Shown in pieces: positions 45,148 through 54,100 of a stretch of 64,000 bases of DNA (positions within the stretch are counted from its first letter, which is position 1; every line of letters begins with the position of its first letter). A model generated the notes under the pieces. The model was not told where the DNA came from. It was given only the letters and a program-made list of their open reading frames with translations, and ran no database searches. The position numbers and the translations under genes are program-made. The DNA comes from Bdellovibrio svalbardensis (GTDB taxonomy: Bacteria > Bdellovibrionota > Bdellovibrionia > Bdellovibrionales > Bdellovibrionaceae), in NCBI RefSeq assembly GCF_029531655.1, contig NZ_JANRMI010000001.1, positions 868,001 to 932,000 of the forward strand, read 5' to 3'.

Positions 45148-45654
45148 ATGAAACTCATCACATGTTTTGCAACTTTGCTTTTTGCTCTTCCGACTTTTGC
45201 GGCTGTCGCTACAAAATCAGCAGCTCCTGCGGTCCCAAAAATTCTCTCTGGAGAGGGTGCGACCTATGGTGGCCTGGCGGGTTCTGGTTTCACTTTGTTG
45301 GATGTGCGTCGTACGGCAGATAAAAAAATTGAACGTTTGGTCTTTGATGTCGGTGATAAAGCCGGAGCGGTGATGCGCGGCTGGCCTGGTTACTACCATG
45401 CTGAATTGAAAAACAATCCGCAACGTTTGGTTATCGACTTCGCGCAAATGCCAAACTCTAATTTGGATCAGGCCGCCTTGAACGCGAAATTGAAAAACTC
45501 TATCGCGGTGACTCGCACTGTGATGAGTCTTGAGCCTGTTGATAACTCTTTGAACCTCACGATGGATTTAAAAAAGAACACGAAAGTTCGCGTTTACCAA
45601 GTAATGGGTAAAGCGACGACAAGCAAAGTGGTTGTCGATCTTATCACGGAGTAA
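45148..45654 (+). CDS. Secreted AMIN-domain protein
   Basis: 168 residues from the ATG at 45148, seven bases after AAAGGA, with a signal peptide (MKLITCFATLLFALPTFAAV). The remainder matches an AMIN-type beta fold: TLLDVRRTADKKIERLVFDV, NPQRLVIDFAQMPN and KVRVYQVMGKATTSKVVVDL. AMIN domains bind peptidoglycan or guide secretins/amidases. It is followed 3 bp later by an outer-membrane protein gene, so the two may function together in the envelope. Confidence 0.78.
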   Translation: MKLITCFATLLFALPTFAAVATKSAAPAVPKILSGEGATYGGLAGSGFTLLDVRRTADKKIERLVFDVGDKAGAVMRGWPGYYHAELKNNPQRLVIDFAQMPNSNLDQAALNAKLKNSIAVTRTVMSLEPVDNSLNLTMDLKKNTKVRVYQVMGKATTSKVVVDLITE

Positions 45655-45657
45655 TAG

Positions 45658-46407
45658 GTGTCCTTCAAAAGGCTTCTTCCCTTAGCACTGATCTTCCTTT
45701 CGGCTTCAGCAGAAGCGAGGATTTTCGATTTGGGCCGTGAAAATATCGCGGCCTACTTCGGATTCACCGGAGGAACTTCCGCGGTAGGGCAGTCCGCTTT
45801 TGAAAATGAAGCGGGCTCTTCAGTCACGATTTCCAATGAAGTTAAATACAACTACTCCGGCGAATTCGGTGTGGTCTATTCAACTCCGATTGCCAGCGTT
45901 CGTTTCGGTTTTGAATTTCTGAAGCCACAAAGCCTTGAAAATCTCGTTGGCAAGAATGCCACGACGGACCTCTATACAGAAACATCAGATATCCTGGGCT
46001 ACATTCCAAAGATCACCTTTGATATCAACCTCAGAAAAACCGCAGACAGTCGCTCCTTCATTTCCGCGACCGCAGGTTATGCCACTGTCACTTTGAAAAA
46101 CAGCTATACGCTGACGGCGGCTGGCCAGGCCGCTTACCCTGGCATGGACGACAAAATGGAAGCGAAAGGGACGGGCATCCTGTACGGAGCTTCCCTGGGA
46201 CATGAAAGCTTCCTCACTGACACCACAACAATGTTATTTGAGTTCGGCTACAGAAAACTGAACATTGAAGATCTCAAGTACACTCGCAGTGGAAGTTATT
46301 TCGGCACTGCTCACAATGACGGCGACGCCGTGTTGAACAACGGCTCTCAACGCAATATCGATCTCTCGGGTATGTTCCTGGGGCTCAGCTTCCGTTTCTA
46401 TATGTAG
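45658..46407 (+). CDS. Outer-membrane beta-barrel protein, unknown
   Basis: 249 residues starting at GTG, with a signal peptide (MSFKRLLPLALIFLSASA). The mature sequence alternates strand-like stretches (YNYSGEFGVVYSTPIASVRFGFEFL; IPKITFDINLRKT; TMLFEFGYRKLNI) and ends GMFLGLSFRFYM, suggesting an ~8-12-strand barrel. It is coupled to the AMIN gene. A small 7-bp hairpin spans its stop codon. Confidence 0.72.
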   Translation: MSFKRLLPLALIFLSASAEARIFDLGRENIAAYFGFTGGTSAVGQSAFENEAGSSVTISNEVKYNYSGEFGVVYSTPIASVRFGFEFLKPQSLENLVGKNATTDLYTETSDILGYIPKITFDINLRKTADSRSFISATAGYATVTLKNSYTLTAAGQAAYPGMDDKMEAKGTGILYGASLGHESFLTDTTTMLFEFGYRKLNIEDLKYTRSGSYFGTAHNDGDAVLNNGSQRNIDLSGMFLGLSFRFYM

Positions 46408-46554
46408 CGAATGAATCTCGCTACCTTCAAAGACGTTTAAACCGAGTCTGAGACCTGGTTTCGTGCGCGTAATTTGTATGCGGTGCTTCTTAGTTGAATT
46501 GCTGACTGGGCCTGTGTTACGAGGCTTTCAAAGTTGTTTACTAAGGAGTTTAAT

Positions 46555-46848
46555 GTGAAAAATCTTTTCGTGGCTGTTCTTGGCTTTTTGATTCCTGCTG
46601 TTAGCTTTGCATGGATTCCGCAAATGCAATTTCAAGTGACTCCACAGTGGGCTGCTGTGCAAGTTGTGAATCCTTATGGATTCGATGTTGTCTGCCAAGG
46701 TCAGGTGTTTGGTCTTACTCAAACTGGTATTTGGGCAAATGCTTGGTTCCAGGTTGTGGTGCCAGCTGGTGGCTATCAGTACGCATATGTTTACGCAAAT
46801 GGTGGATACTATTTCGTGAATGCTACTGCAAACGTGCAGTGCCAGTAG
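46555..46848 (+). CDS. Small secreted protein, unknown
   Basis: 97 residues from the GTG at 46555, six bases after AAGGAG, with a signal peptide (MKNLFVAVLGFLIPAVSFAW). The mature ~78 residues are a short all-beta sequence rich in Trp, Gln and Val (IPQMQFQVTPQWAAVQVVNP, FDVVCQGQVFGLTQTGIW, YQYAYVYANGGYYF) with two Cys. A compact exported beta domain is plausible. No family was recognised. A TTG 21 bp upstream is an alternative start without merit. Confidence 0.7.
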   Translation: MKNLFVAVLGFLIPAVSFAWIPQMQFQVTPQWAAVQVVNPYGFDVVCQGQVFGLTQTGIWANAWFQVVVPAGGYQYAYVYANGGYYFVNATANVQCQ

Positions 46849-46913
46849 TTTTTTTGCCAGTTAGGAAATGAAGTCCTTAACTGGCTAGGCTACCGAAGAA
46901 TCGAAAGTCAGAA

Positions 46914-48692
46914 CTAGTAAAGACTTTCGATTTCTTTGGTGAACTTCTTGTCGAGGAATTTTCTTTTCACTTTGAGTGAAGGAGTGAGTTCCCCAGCTTC
47001 AATAGTGAATTCCTCAGGGAGAATCAAAAACTTTTTGATGGACTCGTAACTTGCCAGTTGCGTGTTCGCATCGGCCACGGCTTTGCGAATGATTTCATTC
47101 ACAAACGAGCTTTTCACAAGTTCTGGCCAGTCTTTGAAAGCAACGCCCTTTTCTTTCGCCAGCTTTTCCAGACCCGGACGATCTACTGTCAAAAGAGCGA
47201 CGATATATTTCTTTTGATCGCCGTGGATCAAAACATTAGTGATATAAGGACAAAGTTTCAACAGGCCTTCAAGGCGCTGCGGAGCCACGTATTTTCCACC
47301 AGCGGTTTTGATGAGGTCTTTCTTGCGATCAGTGATCTTAAGGTCGCCACCAGGCAGAAGTTCGCCGATATCGCCGGTGTGATACCAACCATCTGTGAAA
47401 GCTTCTTTCGTTGCTTCCGGATCGTTGTAATATTCTTTCATAACTTTATCACTCTTCACTAGGATCTCGCCGTCCTCGGCGATTTTCAATTTCACTTCAC
47501 CAATCGGACGGCCGACACTGCCGAAGCGGTAGTTGAACGGAGTGTTCACGGTGATAGCTGCTGTCGTTTCGGTCAGACCATAGCCTTCAAGAATTAAGAC
47601 GCCTGCAGAGTGAAAGAAGAGGGCGATATCTTTTGAAATCGGAGCTCCACCACTGATGGCAAAACGCAAACGACCGCCAAATGCGTCCGAGATTTTACCT
47701 AGGACAAGTTTTCGAGCGGCTTCATATTTTAAGAGCAAATCCAATGGCAAGGCTTGGCCACTCATTTTATATTCGCCCACTTTTTTTCCAACAGACAATG
47801 CCCATTCGAAAAGTTTCATTTTTAAAGGTTGAGTTTGAATTTGCGCCCAGATCGCTGCGTATATCTTTTCAAAAATACGTGGCACCGACATCAAAAATGT
47901 CGGACGAATATCAATCATGTTACCGCGGATTTTTTCCAGGCTTTCAGCGTAGGCCATGGTGAAACCGATATAGGCATGTCCCCAATGTTCTATGCGCCCA
48001 AGAATATGTGCGTAGGGGAGGAAGCTTAAAGATGTGTCTTTTTCGGTAGCGCCACAAAGTGGAAAAGCTTCGGAAACCTCACTGATCGCCTGAAGATGTG
48101 TCAGAACAACACCCTTAGGACGACCGGTCGTGCCTGAAGTATAAAGCAGAGTTGCGGTGTCTTCAGGAGTCAAGGTTTCACAAAGTTCTTTGTAGGCTTG
48201 CGAATTCGTCTGACGATATTTCTTTCCGATTTCGTGCAGGGTCTTCCAAGTGATGACCTCTGGATCGGGACAAGTGTCTTCGAAAACAATCACTTTTTCC
48301 ACGGAAGGGCACTGTGCCTTCACGCTTTGGAAGATTTTTAGAGGTCCGCGCGTTTCGGTAATTACGAAGCGCGCTTTGCTATTATTCAAAATATATTCAA
48401 CGTCTTCAGGAGTGTTATTCTGATAGATCGGAACAGTAATGGCTTTGATGCCAAAGATTGCGTAATCAGCCACGGACCACTCGTAGCGAGTGTTGGCCAT
48501 GATGGCAACTCGGTCCCCAGGCTTGATACCCATAGAGAGCAAAGCCGAGCCGATCGTTTCAATGTCTTGGTAATACTCTGGCCAAGACTTGGTAACCCAT
48601 TTGTCATCGACCTTAAATTTGACGGCTTCCCTTTGAGGATCGCGAGAACGCATTTCTAGAATGGAATTACCCAGGGTGATTTTTGTGGTCAT
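46914..48692 (-). CDS. Long-chain acyl-CoA synthetase (AMP-forming)
   Basis: 592 residues from the ATG at 48692 with GAGGAG ten bases upstream. Adenylation motifs are LLYTSGTTGRPKGVVLTH (P-loop), ILEGYGLTETTAAI, WYHTGDIGELL and DRKKDLIKTAGGKYVAPQRLE. The length and the linker pattern match FadD15/FAA-like long-chain fatty acyl-CoA ligases, which activate fatty acids at the cytoplasmic membrane for degradation or lipid synthesis. It is on the minus strand just below the Ser/Thr kinase. Confidence 0.95.
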   Translation of the reverse strand: MTTKITLGNSILEMRSRDPQREAVKFKVDDKWVTKSWPEYYQDIETIGSALLSMGIKPGDRVAIMANTRYEWSVADYAIFGIKAITVPIYQNNTPEDVEYILNNSKARFVITETRGPLKIFQSVKAQCPSVEKVIVFEDTCPDPEVITWKTLHEIGKKYRQTNSQAYKELCETLTPEDTATLLYTSGTTGRPKGVVLTHLQAISEVSEAFPLCGATEKDTSLSFLPYAHILGRIEHWGHAYIGFTMAYAESLEKIRGNMIDIRPTFLMSVPRIFEKIYAAIWAQIQTQPLKMKLFEWALSVGKKVGEYKMSGQALPLDLLLKYEAARKLVLGKISDAFGGRLRFAISGGAPISKDIALFFHSAGVLILEGYGLTETTAAITVNTPFNYRFGSVGRPIGEVKLKIAEDGEILVKSDKVMKEYYNDPEATKEAFTDGWYHTGDIGELLPGGDLKITDRKKDLIKTAGGKYVAPQRLEGLLKLCPYITNVLIHGDQKKYIVALLTVDRPGLEKLAKEKGVAFKDWPELVKSSFVNEIIRKAVADANTQLASYESIKKFLILPEEFTIEAGELTPSLKVKRKFLDKKFTKEIESLY

Positions 48693-48772
48693 GTTCAGAA
48701 TACTCCTCAAGCTGCCGTACTACTGAGACCTCAAGAGTGTATATCTTCTTTGAGATCTTTTCTGCTGTGATC

Positions 48773-50719
48773 TTATTTTAAATACAACTCGACAGTTTCT
48801 TTTTGATCGGCATGAATCATAACAGTCTTTTCTGCCGACAGTCCTGTCAGTTTATTGAATGCTTGTATCTTAACACCGACTTCTGCCTGAATGTAGTAAG
48901 CGTCGTTTTCTGACTTAATATCTACAGGGACTCCTGAGATACGCAATTCAGGATTTGCTCCACCATTTGCAATTTTAATATACAAAGTAGCTACGCGTAC
49001 CAATCTTTGCAGATTGCCATCAATAGTTCCGACATCTGTCGTCGGTGTATATGTCGTTACATAATCGGAATAGCCTTCTCTTACAAGACGGATATTCGCA
49101 GGGACATTGGCTCTGAGTGTCTTTCTCATTGGTGTGTAGCCACCGGTGTCGACGCCGTTGATTACGACGCGAGCCTTATCCGGATTACTCTTGATCATGA
49201 CAGTGTACTCTTGAGCCGTGGCTGCTTGATCTAGTTGCTGCACGTCGCCCACTGAAGCAGGGGCTGCCGTTTCTGCCGGAGTCGCTGAAGCACTCGTTGG
49301 TGGAAGACCCACAGTTGAGGCTGGATTTTTAGTTGATTTTTTAACGATGAAATTATTGTAACTCCACCATGCGCCGACGGCGATGACCAAACCCATGACG
49401 GCTTTCATCGCATAACCTGTATAGTCAGGGCCTGGCTTTGAACTCTTAATGGCGGTGCGTGTACCCATTCCAGATGGAGTGCGAGTCATCGTACCATGAT
49501 TGCCTGTAAGAGTTCCCGAACCCGCAGATGTGCGAGTGTGTGTGATATTGGTGTTTGTCTTAGGACCTAAAGGCTGAGGTGGTGCTTTCAAACTATCTAA
49601 GTTGACCCGAATATCTGTCGACGTATTGATATCCAGTTTTTCCTCTGAGCTGTCATCGGCTGCAACCGGAGCTTTCGGGACATTCTTGGGAGGAACGCGG
49701 ATATCATTTTGCGTAACAATTGTTTTGTCTTCAGTCGCCTGAGCTTGAATCTTCGCGAACTCCACAAGTTTGCGGCGTTGCTCTAGGAAAACTTGAGAGA
49801 AGGCATTCTTCATAAACACACTGAAGTCGTGTGGAGAAAACTCGGGATACTGGGTGTTTAAGAATCTATTCAAATCACGGTGCAATGCCGCCGCTGTTTG
49901 ATAACGAAGGCTGCGATCTTTTGCCAAAGCTTTATTGACGATGCGCTCAAGCTCCGGAGGAATAGACGGATTGATTTTACGAATGGAAGGAACCTGGCAT
50001 TCGCGGATTTTACGCAGAATTGCCGCTTCACTGTTCGAAGTGAATAGGCGATCATTCGCCAAAAGCTCCCACAACACAATACCCATAGAGAAGATATCTG
50101 TGCGCGGATCGATGTTTTGTCCATCGGCCTGCTCAGGGCTCATGTAGCCGTATTTACCCTTAAGAGTTCCGGCTTTGGTCGCTTCCATTTGCGTTTCCGC
50201 TTTGGCGATACCGAAGTCGATGATCTTTACTTCACCTTCGAAGCTGACCATGATGTTCTGCGGACTCATATCACGATGTACGATGTTCAATGGACGACCT
50301 GTCGTACCATCAATACAGCGATGGGCGTGGTCCAAGCCGGCAGCAACTTCTTTGATCATGAAAACGATCTGTTCGATCGTAAACTGAGTATTTGATTTTT
50401 TTAGTTCGTTGAGAATCTGACGAAGATTGCGGCCTTCGACGTATTCCATCACCAGGAAGAACTGACTTTTCTCAACACCGAAGTCATAGATGGAAACCAC
50501 GTTGCCGTGGTTGAGGTTGACAGCGATTTTCGCTTCCTCTTTGAACATGTCGATGAATTCTTGATGATCTGAGTACTGAGGGAGAATGCGCTTGATAGCG
50601 ACAAATTTATTAACACCCACGGCACCTGTCGACTTAGAAAGGTACACTTCGGCCATGCCGCCCGCAGCGAGACGCTCTAGAAGTATATATTTTCCGAACT
50701 GTTCCAGTGCTTGAGACAT
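48773..50719 (-). CDS. Ser/Thr protein kinase with TM helix and PEGA domain
   Basis: 648 residues from MSQALEQFGKYILL; the preceding ~57 codons are out of character and belong to the coaE side. The kinase domain (~8-280) has LAAGGMAEVYLSK, HRDMSPQNIMV (catalytic loop), IIDFGIAK (DFG) and YMSPEQADG. A Pro/Thr/Ser-rich linker, one TM helix (AMKAVMGLVIAVGAWWSYN) and a periplasmic PEGA domain (VMIKSNPDKARVVINGVDTG) follow. It is an inner-membrane signalling kinase. It is divergent from coaE. Confidence 0.95.
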   Translation of the reverse strand: MSQALEQFGKYILLERLAAGGMAEVYLSKSTGAVGVNKFVAIKRILPQYSDHQEFIDMFKEEAKIAVNLNHGNVVSIYDFGVEKSQFFLVMEYVEGRNLRQILNELKKSNTQFTIEQIVFMIKEVAAGLDHAHRCIDGTTGRPLNIVHRDMSPQNIMVSFEGEVKIIDFGIAKAETQMEATKAGTLKGKYGYMSPEQADGQNIDPRTDIFSMGIVLWELLANDRLFTSNSEAAILRKIRECQVPSIRKINPSIPPELERIVNKALAKDRSLRYQTAAALHRDLNRFLNTQYPEFSPHDFSVFMKNAFSQVFLEQRRKLVEFAKIQAQATEDKTIVTQNDIRVPPKNVPKAPVAADDSSEEKLDINTSTDIRVNLDSLKAPPQPLGPKTNTNITHTRTSAGSGTLTGNHGTMTRTPSGMGTRTAIKSSKPGPDYTGYAMKAVMGLVIAVGAWWSYNNFIVKKSTKNPASTVGLPPTSASATPAETAAPASVGDVQQLDQAATAQEYTVMIKSNPDKARVVINGVDTGGYTPMRKTLRANVPANIRLVREGYSDYVTTYTPTTDVGTIDGNLQRLVRVATLYIKIANGGANPELRISGVPVDIKSENDAYYIQAEVGVKIQAFNKLTGLSAEKTVMIHADQKETVELYLK

Positions 50720-50784
50720 GAAAAGCTGTTCCCCTTTGAGAAGACTATCGGTAAAATATGGATATTCTTTAAGGAGATTCGGAT

Positions 50785-51390
50785 ATGAAGTGGGTTGGAC
50801 TGACCGGAGGTATAGCTTGCGGCAAGAGCACCGTGAGTCGGAAGCTCGTGGAACGTGCCATTCCCGTCGTTGATGCCGATCATATTGCAAAAGAGGTCGT
50901 CAAAGTTGGATCTTCTGGACTTAAGTCTATCGTGGAAGAATTTGGACCAGATATTTTATTGGCCGATGGAAACCTGGACCGTCGTAAGCTCGGCCAGAAA
51001 GTTTTTGGCAATCCCGATCTTCTCCATAAACTGGAGGCAATAACTCATCCGCTGATCCGCGAGGAAACGAGAAGGCTTCGTCGTGGTTATGAAAATCAAG
51101 GGGCCGCATTGGTCATCTATGATATTCCACTCTTGTTTGAGACCAAGGCGGAAGAGCAATTTGATAAGATCATCGTTATTTCGTGCACCCGCGAGCAGCA
51201 GCGGGAACGTCTGCGCCGTCGCAATCAGTTGAGCGACGAAGAGATTGAAATGCGTATTGCTTCGCAGATCCCCATTAAATTCAAAGAAGAGAAAGCCGAT
51301 TTTGTTCTTTATAACAACAAAGACGAGCAGCATCTGCTGAAAGAGATTGATCGTCTGGTTGCCTGGCTGGAAGAGCTGAAAAAAAATTAG
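50785..51390 (+). CDS. coaE: CoaE, dephospho-CoA kinase
   Basis: 201 residues; it performs the last step of CoA synthesis in the cytoplasm. The P-loop is GLTGGIACGKSTVSRKL, followed by VVDADHIAKEVV, ITHPLIREETR and LLFETKAEEQFDKIIVISC, the standard CoaE motifs. AAGGAG stands nine bases before the ATG. Its stop overlaps the stop of the convergent gene by 4 bp. Confidence 0.96.
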   Translation: MKWVGLTGGIACGKSTVSRKLVERAIPVVDADHIAKEVVKVGSSGLKSIVEEFGPDILLADGNLDRRKLGQKVFGNPDLLHKLEAITHPLIREETRRLRRGYENQGAALVIYDIPLLFETKAEEQFDKIIVISCTREQQRERLRRRNQLSDEEIEMRIASQIPIKFKEEKADFVLYNNKDEQHLLKEIDRLVAWLEELKKN

Positions 51391-51965
51391 AAGTCGAAGT
51401 TGTAGCCGAACTGCCCAAATAGATCAGGACCAGTGACCGCAAGGCCAAAACCAAATTCAAAAGTGAATTTAGTGCCCGCTCCGGCTGAGGCGCGCAGGCG
51501 CCATCTTTTTATCTGCACAAAATTAGCGAGCTCACCGGAGGCATCAAAGAAGCTGCCTGCAGCCAGACGGACATAAGGGTGATAGTCGTCTTCGCTGACA
51601 TACCAGCGTTTACCGACGAAGACCCCAAGAATGTTGTCCTTGTTCAGTTCGCCTTGGAAATCCCAGGTGGGCAACAGGTCGGTTCCTTTTAAAGACGAAT
51701 ATCTTAAAGACAATAAGACCCCTTGGGCCCATTGGTCATTCTCAAGAAAGTTTCCGCCCGCATATCCTAAGGCCACATTGATTTGTGAAGTGGGGATCCT
51801 ATCTTGGAAGCTTAGATTCTTTTTCTTCAAAAAGGGATCTTCCTGCGTCGTCAATGGCGAAGGCTCTAAAGTGGTTTTAGTTTTCGGAGCGGCCTCCGAG
51901 ATGAAAGCACTCAAGACCAAGGTCAAAAAAAGGATCGAACGTAAAAGTCGCATAAGACAAAGCAT
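51387..51965 (-). CDS. Secreted outer-membrane-like protein, unknown
   Basis: 192 residues with a signal peptide (LRSILFLTLVLSAFISEAA). The mature part has barrel-like strands (INVALGYAGGNFL, GVLLSLRYSSL, NILGVFVGKRWYV, YHPYVRLAAGSFFD, AGTKFTFEFGFGLAV) and a C-terminal FGYNFDF, the terminal Phe signature. There is another possible ATG 12 bp inside. No known family. Confidence 0.68.
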   Translation of the reverse strand: MLCLMRLLRSILFLTLVLSAFISEAAPKTKTTLEPSPLTTQEDPFLKKKNLSFQDRIPTSQINVALGYAGGNFLENDQWAQGVLLSLRYSSLKGTDLLPTWDFQGELNKDNILGVFVGKRWYVSEDDYHPYVRLAAGSFFDASGELANFVQIKRWRLRASAGAGTKFTFEFGFGLAVTGPDLFGQFGYNFDF

Positions 51966-52008
51966 AATTTATCTCTACAATGTTGTTAAGCACTTCGGAG
52001 GCATAAAT

Positions 52009-53205
52009 ATGGTTAATCGAGGAAATTCTCTCCTCACAGGTCTTGCTGTGGGCCTGTTGTCAGTATCTCTTAGTCAAAATGCAATGGCCACGGACAGTGT
52101 CAGCACGACGATTCATCATCAATATCAGGCACCTCGTGCATTGGGGATGGGGGATGCCTTTGTCGCTGTGGCGAATGACTACTCTGCGATTTTTTATAAT
52201 CCCGCGGGTCTAGCTCGATTGGAGCAGGGCCAAGTGAATTTGTCTTTGGGAGTGGGAGCGACGCCGGGGGCGAAGGATTTTTACGATGAGTATAAAGCCA
52301 TCGAAGGATCCGGGAAGACTGAAACTGACAAGCAGACAGACTATCTCAATCTTATTCAAAAGCATTATGGTGATGTTTACTCGCTTCGCTTGAGTCCGGT
52401 GGATGCAGTTTGGGTTCGCCCGAAATGGGGAGTGGCTCTTATTCCCATGGATCTTTCTGTGGAAATGGCGATGCATCAGCAGGTGGGCCCGACGATGAAT
52501 ACCACTGTGTATGCCGATACGACCTTGGCTTTGTCGTATGCAGATGATCTTCATTGGTTTGATTACGGTCGCTTCTCGATGGGTATCACCGGGAAGTTTG
52601 TGAATCGCGGATTCTTCAGTAAAGCAATCAGTGCCGTGGATCTTGCTGCCAGCAGCCAGATCGTGAGGAAGGAAGATCTAATTGAGGGTTACACAGTTGA
52701 TGCTGACATTGGACTGTTGTGGACTCCGGAAATTCCTGATGAAGGATTTTGGTCAGTTCTGAGACTGGCTCGTCCCACCTTCGGTGCAGTTGTGCGCAAT
52801 GTGGCTGAGACAGGCTTTGGACATTCACTGAAATTGGTGAACAAAGAAGCCCAAGAGGGGACACCTGAAAAGCTGTATCGTGTTGTCGACGTGGGAACGC
52901 GTTGGGAGTATCCAGCCGCTTGGATCTTTGGAGGCCGTGGCGTACTTGATGTGCGCGATATGGGGCATCCTGACTTTAGCTGGCGTAAAAGTCTTCACGC
53001 GGGTTTGGAGTTCGATTGGACGGTTTCAAGCTGGTGGAAAGGGCATTACCGCGGTGGCTTTAGCGAAGGCTATTGGACTGCGGGGCTATCTGCAGAGTTG
53101 GGGATCTTCAATCTTGATGTGGTTAGCTATGCGAACGACGTGGGATCGAAAAGCACACCTGTTGAAAGCCGCGTGTATGCAACGAAACTCAGCTTAGATT
53201 TCTAA
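52009..53205 (+). CDS. Outer-membrane barrel, UPF0164/FadL-like, paralogue 1
   Basis: 398 residues from the ATG at 52009, seven bases after GGAGG; the frame is open much further upstream but overlaps the gene on the other strand. Signal peptide MVNRGNSLLTGLAVGLLSVS. After ~40 residues comes the family hallmark RALGMGDAFVAVANDYSAIFYNPAGLARL. The C-terminal part has TAGLSAELGIFNLDVVSYAND. This layout resembles UPF0164/FadL/OmpP1-type outer-membrane proteins. Its stop overlaps the convergent lipoprotein stop by 4 bp. Confidence 0.82.
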   Translation: MVNRGNSLLTGLAVGLLSVSLSQNAMATDSVSTTIHHQYQAPRALGMGDAFVAVANDYSAIFYNPAGLARLEQGQVNLSLGVGATPGAKDFYDEYKAIEGSGKTETDKQTDYLNLIQKHYGDVYSLRLSPVDAVWVRPKWGVALIPMDLSVEMAMHQQVGPTMNTTVYADTTLALSYADDLHWFDYGRFSMGITGKFVNRGFFSKAISAVDLAASSQIVRKEDLIEGYTVDADIGLLWTPEIPDEGFWSVLRLARPTFGAVVRNVAETGFGHSLKLVNKEAQEGTPEKLYRVVDVGTRWEYPAAWIFGGRGVLDVRDMGHPDFSWRKSLHAGLEFDWTVSSWWKGHYRGGFSEGYWTAGLSAELGIFNLDVVSYANDVGSKSTPVESRVYATKLSLDF

Positions 53206-53939
53206 AGATTTTGTGCCTTCCAGAAGTCGACAAGTTGCTTGCCGATTTCTGCGGGGCTTGTGCTTGAAAGGTCGATGCTTTGGCCGTCACCGCTAGGCGG
53301 CAGACTTGCCAAAGCGTCATCGATTGATCCGCAGATGTCAGAATTGGCATTATTACTTCCAGAACAAGTAGCCTGATAAACGGTGGCAATGGCAGAGCCA
53401 ACGGACTCAAGCTTTGCGGCAACTGCTGGATCATTTGGATCTGCCGCCGCTAAGTTTGCAATTTCTGTTTCCAAGTCAGCCTGGATGGTATCAGGATCGA
53501 AGCTAGGAATCAGTGCAATAAGAGTTGTGGCCGTTTTTGCCATAGCCGCAACCAAAGCCATTCCTTTATTTTGAGAGGCCACGCAGGCATCAAATGTCGC
53601 ATCCGCATTTGAGCCCAAGTTCAAAAAAGACATCATCGCCGTAGCACTGCTGCCACCACTGTTACTGTCCTTAATTGCAGTCAAAGCTTTCGAAAGATTT
53701 TCCGTTTTCGTCACACCCGCAGCGATGAAACCCGCAGAGCAGCGAAGCGCATTGGCTGTAGGAGTATTAATTGAAGCAATCTTCGCGACGCAGGCATTGG
53801 CGCTCGAGGCGTCGGTGGCTTTGTCGAGGCAATATTGCGCATCAGCGACCTGGTCTTTTGTCGTTTCTTGCTCGCATCCCGCCAACAGCGAGGAAAGCCC
53901 GATGAAAAAACTTACAGCTGCAAATTTCTTAGAGAACAT
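53202..53939 (-). CDS. Alanine-rich lipoprotein, unknown
   Basis: 245 residues from the ATG at 53939, eight bases after GAGGAG. The signal MFSKKFAAVSFFIGLSSLL is followed by the lipobox LAGC. The mature part is Ala/Ser-rich, largely helical, with several Cys (QYCLDKA, ACVAK, RCSAG, DACVAS, TCSGS, DICGS). No family was recognised. It is divergent from the second barrel protein; a 16-bp palindrome lies between the two genes. Confidence 0.72.
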   Translation of the reverse strand: MFSKKFAAVSFFIGLSSLLAGCEQETTKDQVADAQYCLDKATDASSANACVAKIASINTPTANALRCSAGFIAAGVTKTENLSKALTAIKDSNSGGSSATAMMSFLNLGSNADATFDACVASQNKGMALVAAMAKTATTLIALIPSFDPDTIQADLETEIANLAAADPNDPAVAAKLESVGSAIATVYQATCSGSNNANSDICGSIDDALASLPPSGDGQSIDLSSTSPAEIGKQLVDFWKAQNL

Positions 53940-54021
53940 TTTCAAACTCCTCTTGAGTACCACCAAAGTACTTATCGGCTTTTAGTCGAGGACCTTAACT
54001 CAGTACCTAGGACCGTATTTT

Positions 54022-54037
54022 ATTGAGACGTCTCAAT
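54022..54037. promoter_or_regulatory. 16-bp perfect palindrome in divergent promoter region
   Basis: ATTGAGACGTCTCAAT, between the divergent lipoprotein (53939) and barrel (54101) genes, 63 bp from the latter. Candidate operator. Confidence 0.5.
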
Positions 54038-54100
54038 GTGAGGCCCCAGTCTGCCGATAGAGAAGATGAAGTTTTTTTGACCACTTAAAGCGAGAGGCCT

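Noticed and set aside
50720-50890. 57-codon upstream extension of the Ser/Thr kinase frame
   Set aside because: It overlaps coaE on the other strand, is rich in Arg/Cys/Ser unlike a kinase N-terminus, and the ATG at 50719 starts the kinase domain with normal spacing.
51631-52008. Long N-terminal extension of the barrel protein frame before the ATG at 52009
   Set aside because: It overlaps the opposite-strand secreted protein gene, has no signal peptide, and a clear GGAGG serves the ATG at 52009.
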